From: an uncultured Lachnospiraceae bacterium
GTDB taxonomy: Bacteria; Bacillota; Clostridia; Lachnospirales; Lachnospiraceae
Length of the DNA stretch: 6,603 nt
Assembly (NCBI GenBank): GCA_947177515.1
Contig: CAMWUU010000200.1
Coordinates: 1 to 6,603, forward strand
Reading direction: 5' to 3'
In this document: one piece after another, positions 5,970 through 6,603 of the stretch
Numbering within the stretch: position 1 is the first letter of the stretch
Layout: each line of letters starts with the position of its first letter
Translations under genes and position numbers: made by a program
The notes under the pieces: generated by a model
What the model saw: the letters and a program-made list of their open reading frames with translations, nothing else
Told to the model about the DNA's origin: nothing
Databases searched by the model: none

Positions 5970-6019
5970 AAAATCCCTAACAGTACCCACAGGGGCTTCG
6001 TTCCGGGATTTTGCGGAAC
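5970..6019 (+). promoter_or_regulatory. Leader with two competing stems before the FlxA-like gene
   Basis: AAAATCCC (5970-5977) is a perfect complement of GGGATTTT (6005-6012). GTTCCG (6000-6005) is a perfect complement of CGGAAC (6014-6019). The two stems interleave and share base 6005, and the linker between the right arms is too short for both to form together, so they are probably alternatives. Neither ends in a strong U-run. The AGGAGG ribosome binding site begins at 6026, close enough to be affected. Confidence 0.35.
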
Positions 6020-6039
6020 TTTAATAGGAGGAAAAAAGT

Positions 6040-6603
6040 ATGAAAGTTGACGGAATTGGCAGGGAAGGAATGCAAGGCAATATAAAGGCGCAGGCAACGG
6101 ATTCGGTAAGCAAAAACCTGCGGGCGCAGATTGTAAACGCACAGAAACAGTTGCAGGAACTTGCTGCAAACAAAGATATGGAACCAGAAGAAAAAATGGA
6201 AAGGCGCAAGGAAATCCAGCAGCAGATCACAGATTTAAACGCGCAGCTTCGCCAGCACGAAGTGGAACTTCGTCAGGAAAAACAGCAACAGCAGCAGGCA
6301 AAACAATCCGTCCAGTCAAAAAAGCAGGAAGCAGAGAAAAAAGCAGAAACCGCGCCGGGGGGAAAGCAGGGGATGGGAATGTCGCAGGGAAGCATGGAAG
6401 CCATGATCTCAGCAAACCGCTCCGTAGGGCAGGCAAAAATACAGGGAAAAGTAGCATCCGCAATGAAAGCAAGAGCAAATGTATTAAAAAGCGAAATCGA
6501 GCATTCGGGCAGGGGTGCCGCCGTAGAGAAAAAACAGCAGGACGTGGCAGATATCGAGGATCAGCTTGAAAAGATTGCAACAGAGCAGGCGCAGAGCCTA
6601 AAC
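6040..6603 (+). CDS. FlxA-like coiled-coil protein (5' part, runs off the window)
   Basis: An open frame of 188 codons reaches the window edge without a stop. ATG 6040 follows AGGAGG (6026-6031) at eight bases. The opening MKVDGIG and the segment NAQKQLQELAANKDMEPEEKMERRKEIQQQITDLNAQLRQHE (33-74) resemble the FlxA-like family of motile clostridia and enterobacteria. It is soluble, with no signal peptide or membrane segment, and very rich in Gln, Lys, Glu and Ala. A helical coiled coil spans about 25-103 with a Gln tract (82-86), then a Gly/Met-rich hinge (105-118), then a second helical region (119-188). E. coli FlxA is about 110 residues, so this one is longer and the second half is not explained by the core family. 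The function of FlxA is not established; expression with late flagellar genes is known in E. coli. Family call is from memory of the pattern, with moderate confidence. Confidence 0.65.
   Translation, partial: MKVDGIGREGMQGNIKAQATDSVSKNLRAQIVNAQKQLQELAANKDMEPEEKMERRKEIQQQITDLNAQLRQHEVELRQEKQQQQQAKQSVQSKKQEAEKKAETAPGGKQGMGMSQGSMEAMISANRSVGQAKIQGKVASAMKARANVLKSEIEHSGRGAAVEKKQQDVADIEDQLEKIATEQAQSLN

Noticed and set aside
6227..6580. 117-codon minus-strand ORF opposite the last gene
   Set aside because: Its Pro/Leu/Phe/Arg-rich composition is the expected mirror of a Gln/Lys/Glu/Ala-rich coiled coil. The + strand frame has a good ribosome binding site and a recognisable pattern.

Overview
The window looks like chromosome from a Gram-positive, low-to-mid G+C anaerobe of the class Clostridia, most plausibly a motile Lachnospiraceae-type gut bacterium. 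The reasons are the purine-rich AGGAGG ribosome binding sites, a TTG start, the families present (MerR with a GyrI-like domain, GH4 alpha-galactosidase, LytTR regulator with a GHKL kinase, FlxA-like protein) and a sigma-A promoter close to consensus. This is inferred from families and signals only. All supported genes lie on the + strand.

Layout. Bases 1-108 hold what may be the last codons of an upstream gene, a six-codon ORF overlapping its stop, and the ribosome binding site of the first full gene. Bases 109-1677 encode a long MerR-family regulator: DNA-binding head, coiled coil, GyrI-like ligand-binding domain and two copies of a C-terminal beta-rich domain. A 195-bp element with perfect 20-bp terminal inverted repeats (1670-1864) starts inside the last codons of that gene. 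It is followed by a clean extended -10 sigma-A promoter (1884-1912) and a leader with a hairpin, leading into a GH4 MelA-like alpha-galactosidase (2038-3519). After 127 bp with no strong signal come a LytTR response regulator (3647-4423), a possible 20-codon coupling ORF (4434-4496) and its GHKL sensor kinase (4493-5932), together an Agr/Vir-style two-component system. The last gene (6040 to the window edge, no stop reached) is a FlxA-like coiled-coil protein. A sigma-D/sigma-28-like motility promoter and a switchable leader structure lie upstream of it.

How the genes may work together. The MerR protein probably senses a small molecule, but its targets are not visible. The GH4 enzyme has its own promoter and no transporter or sugar regulator beside it, so it looks like a stand-alone sugar-cleaving gene. 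The kinase and regulator are a clear pair. The kinase gene ends in an exact 11-bp direct repeat with a 21-bp period, placed just upstream of the candidate sigma-D promoter. This suggests, without proving, that the LytTR regulator controls the FlxA-like gene and links an extracellular signal to a motility-associated protein. No AgrB/AgrD signal-peptide genes, CRISPR array, tRNA or rRNA were recognised.
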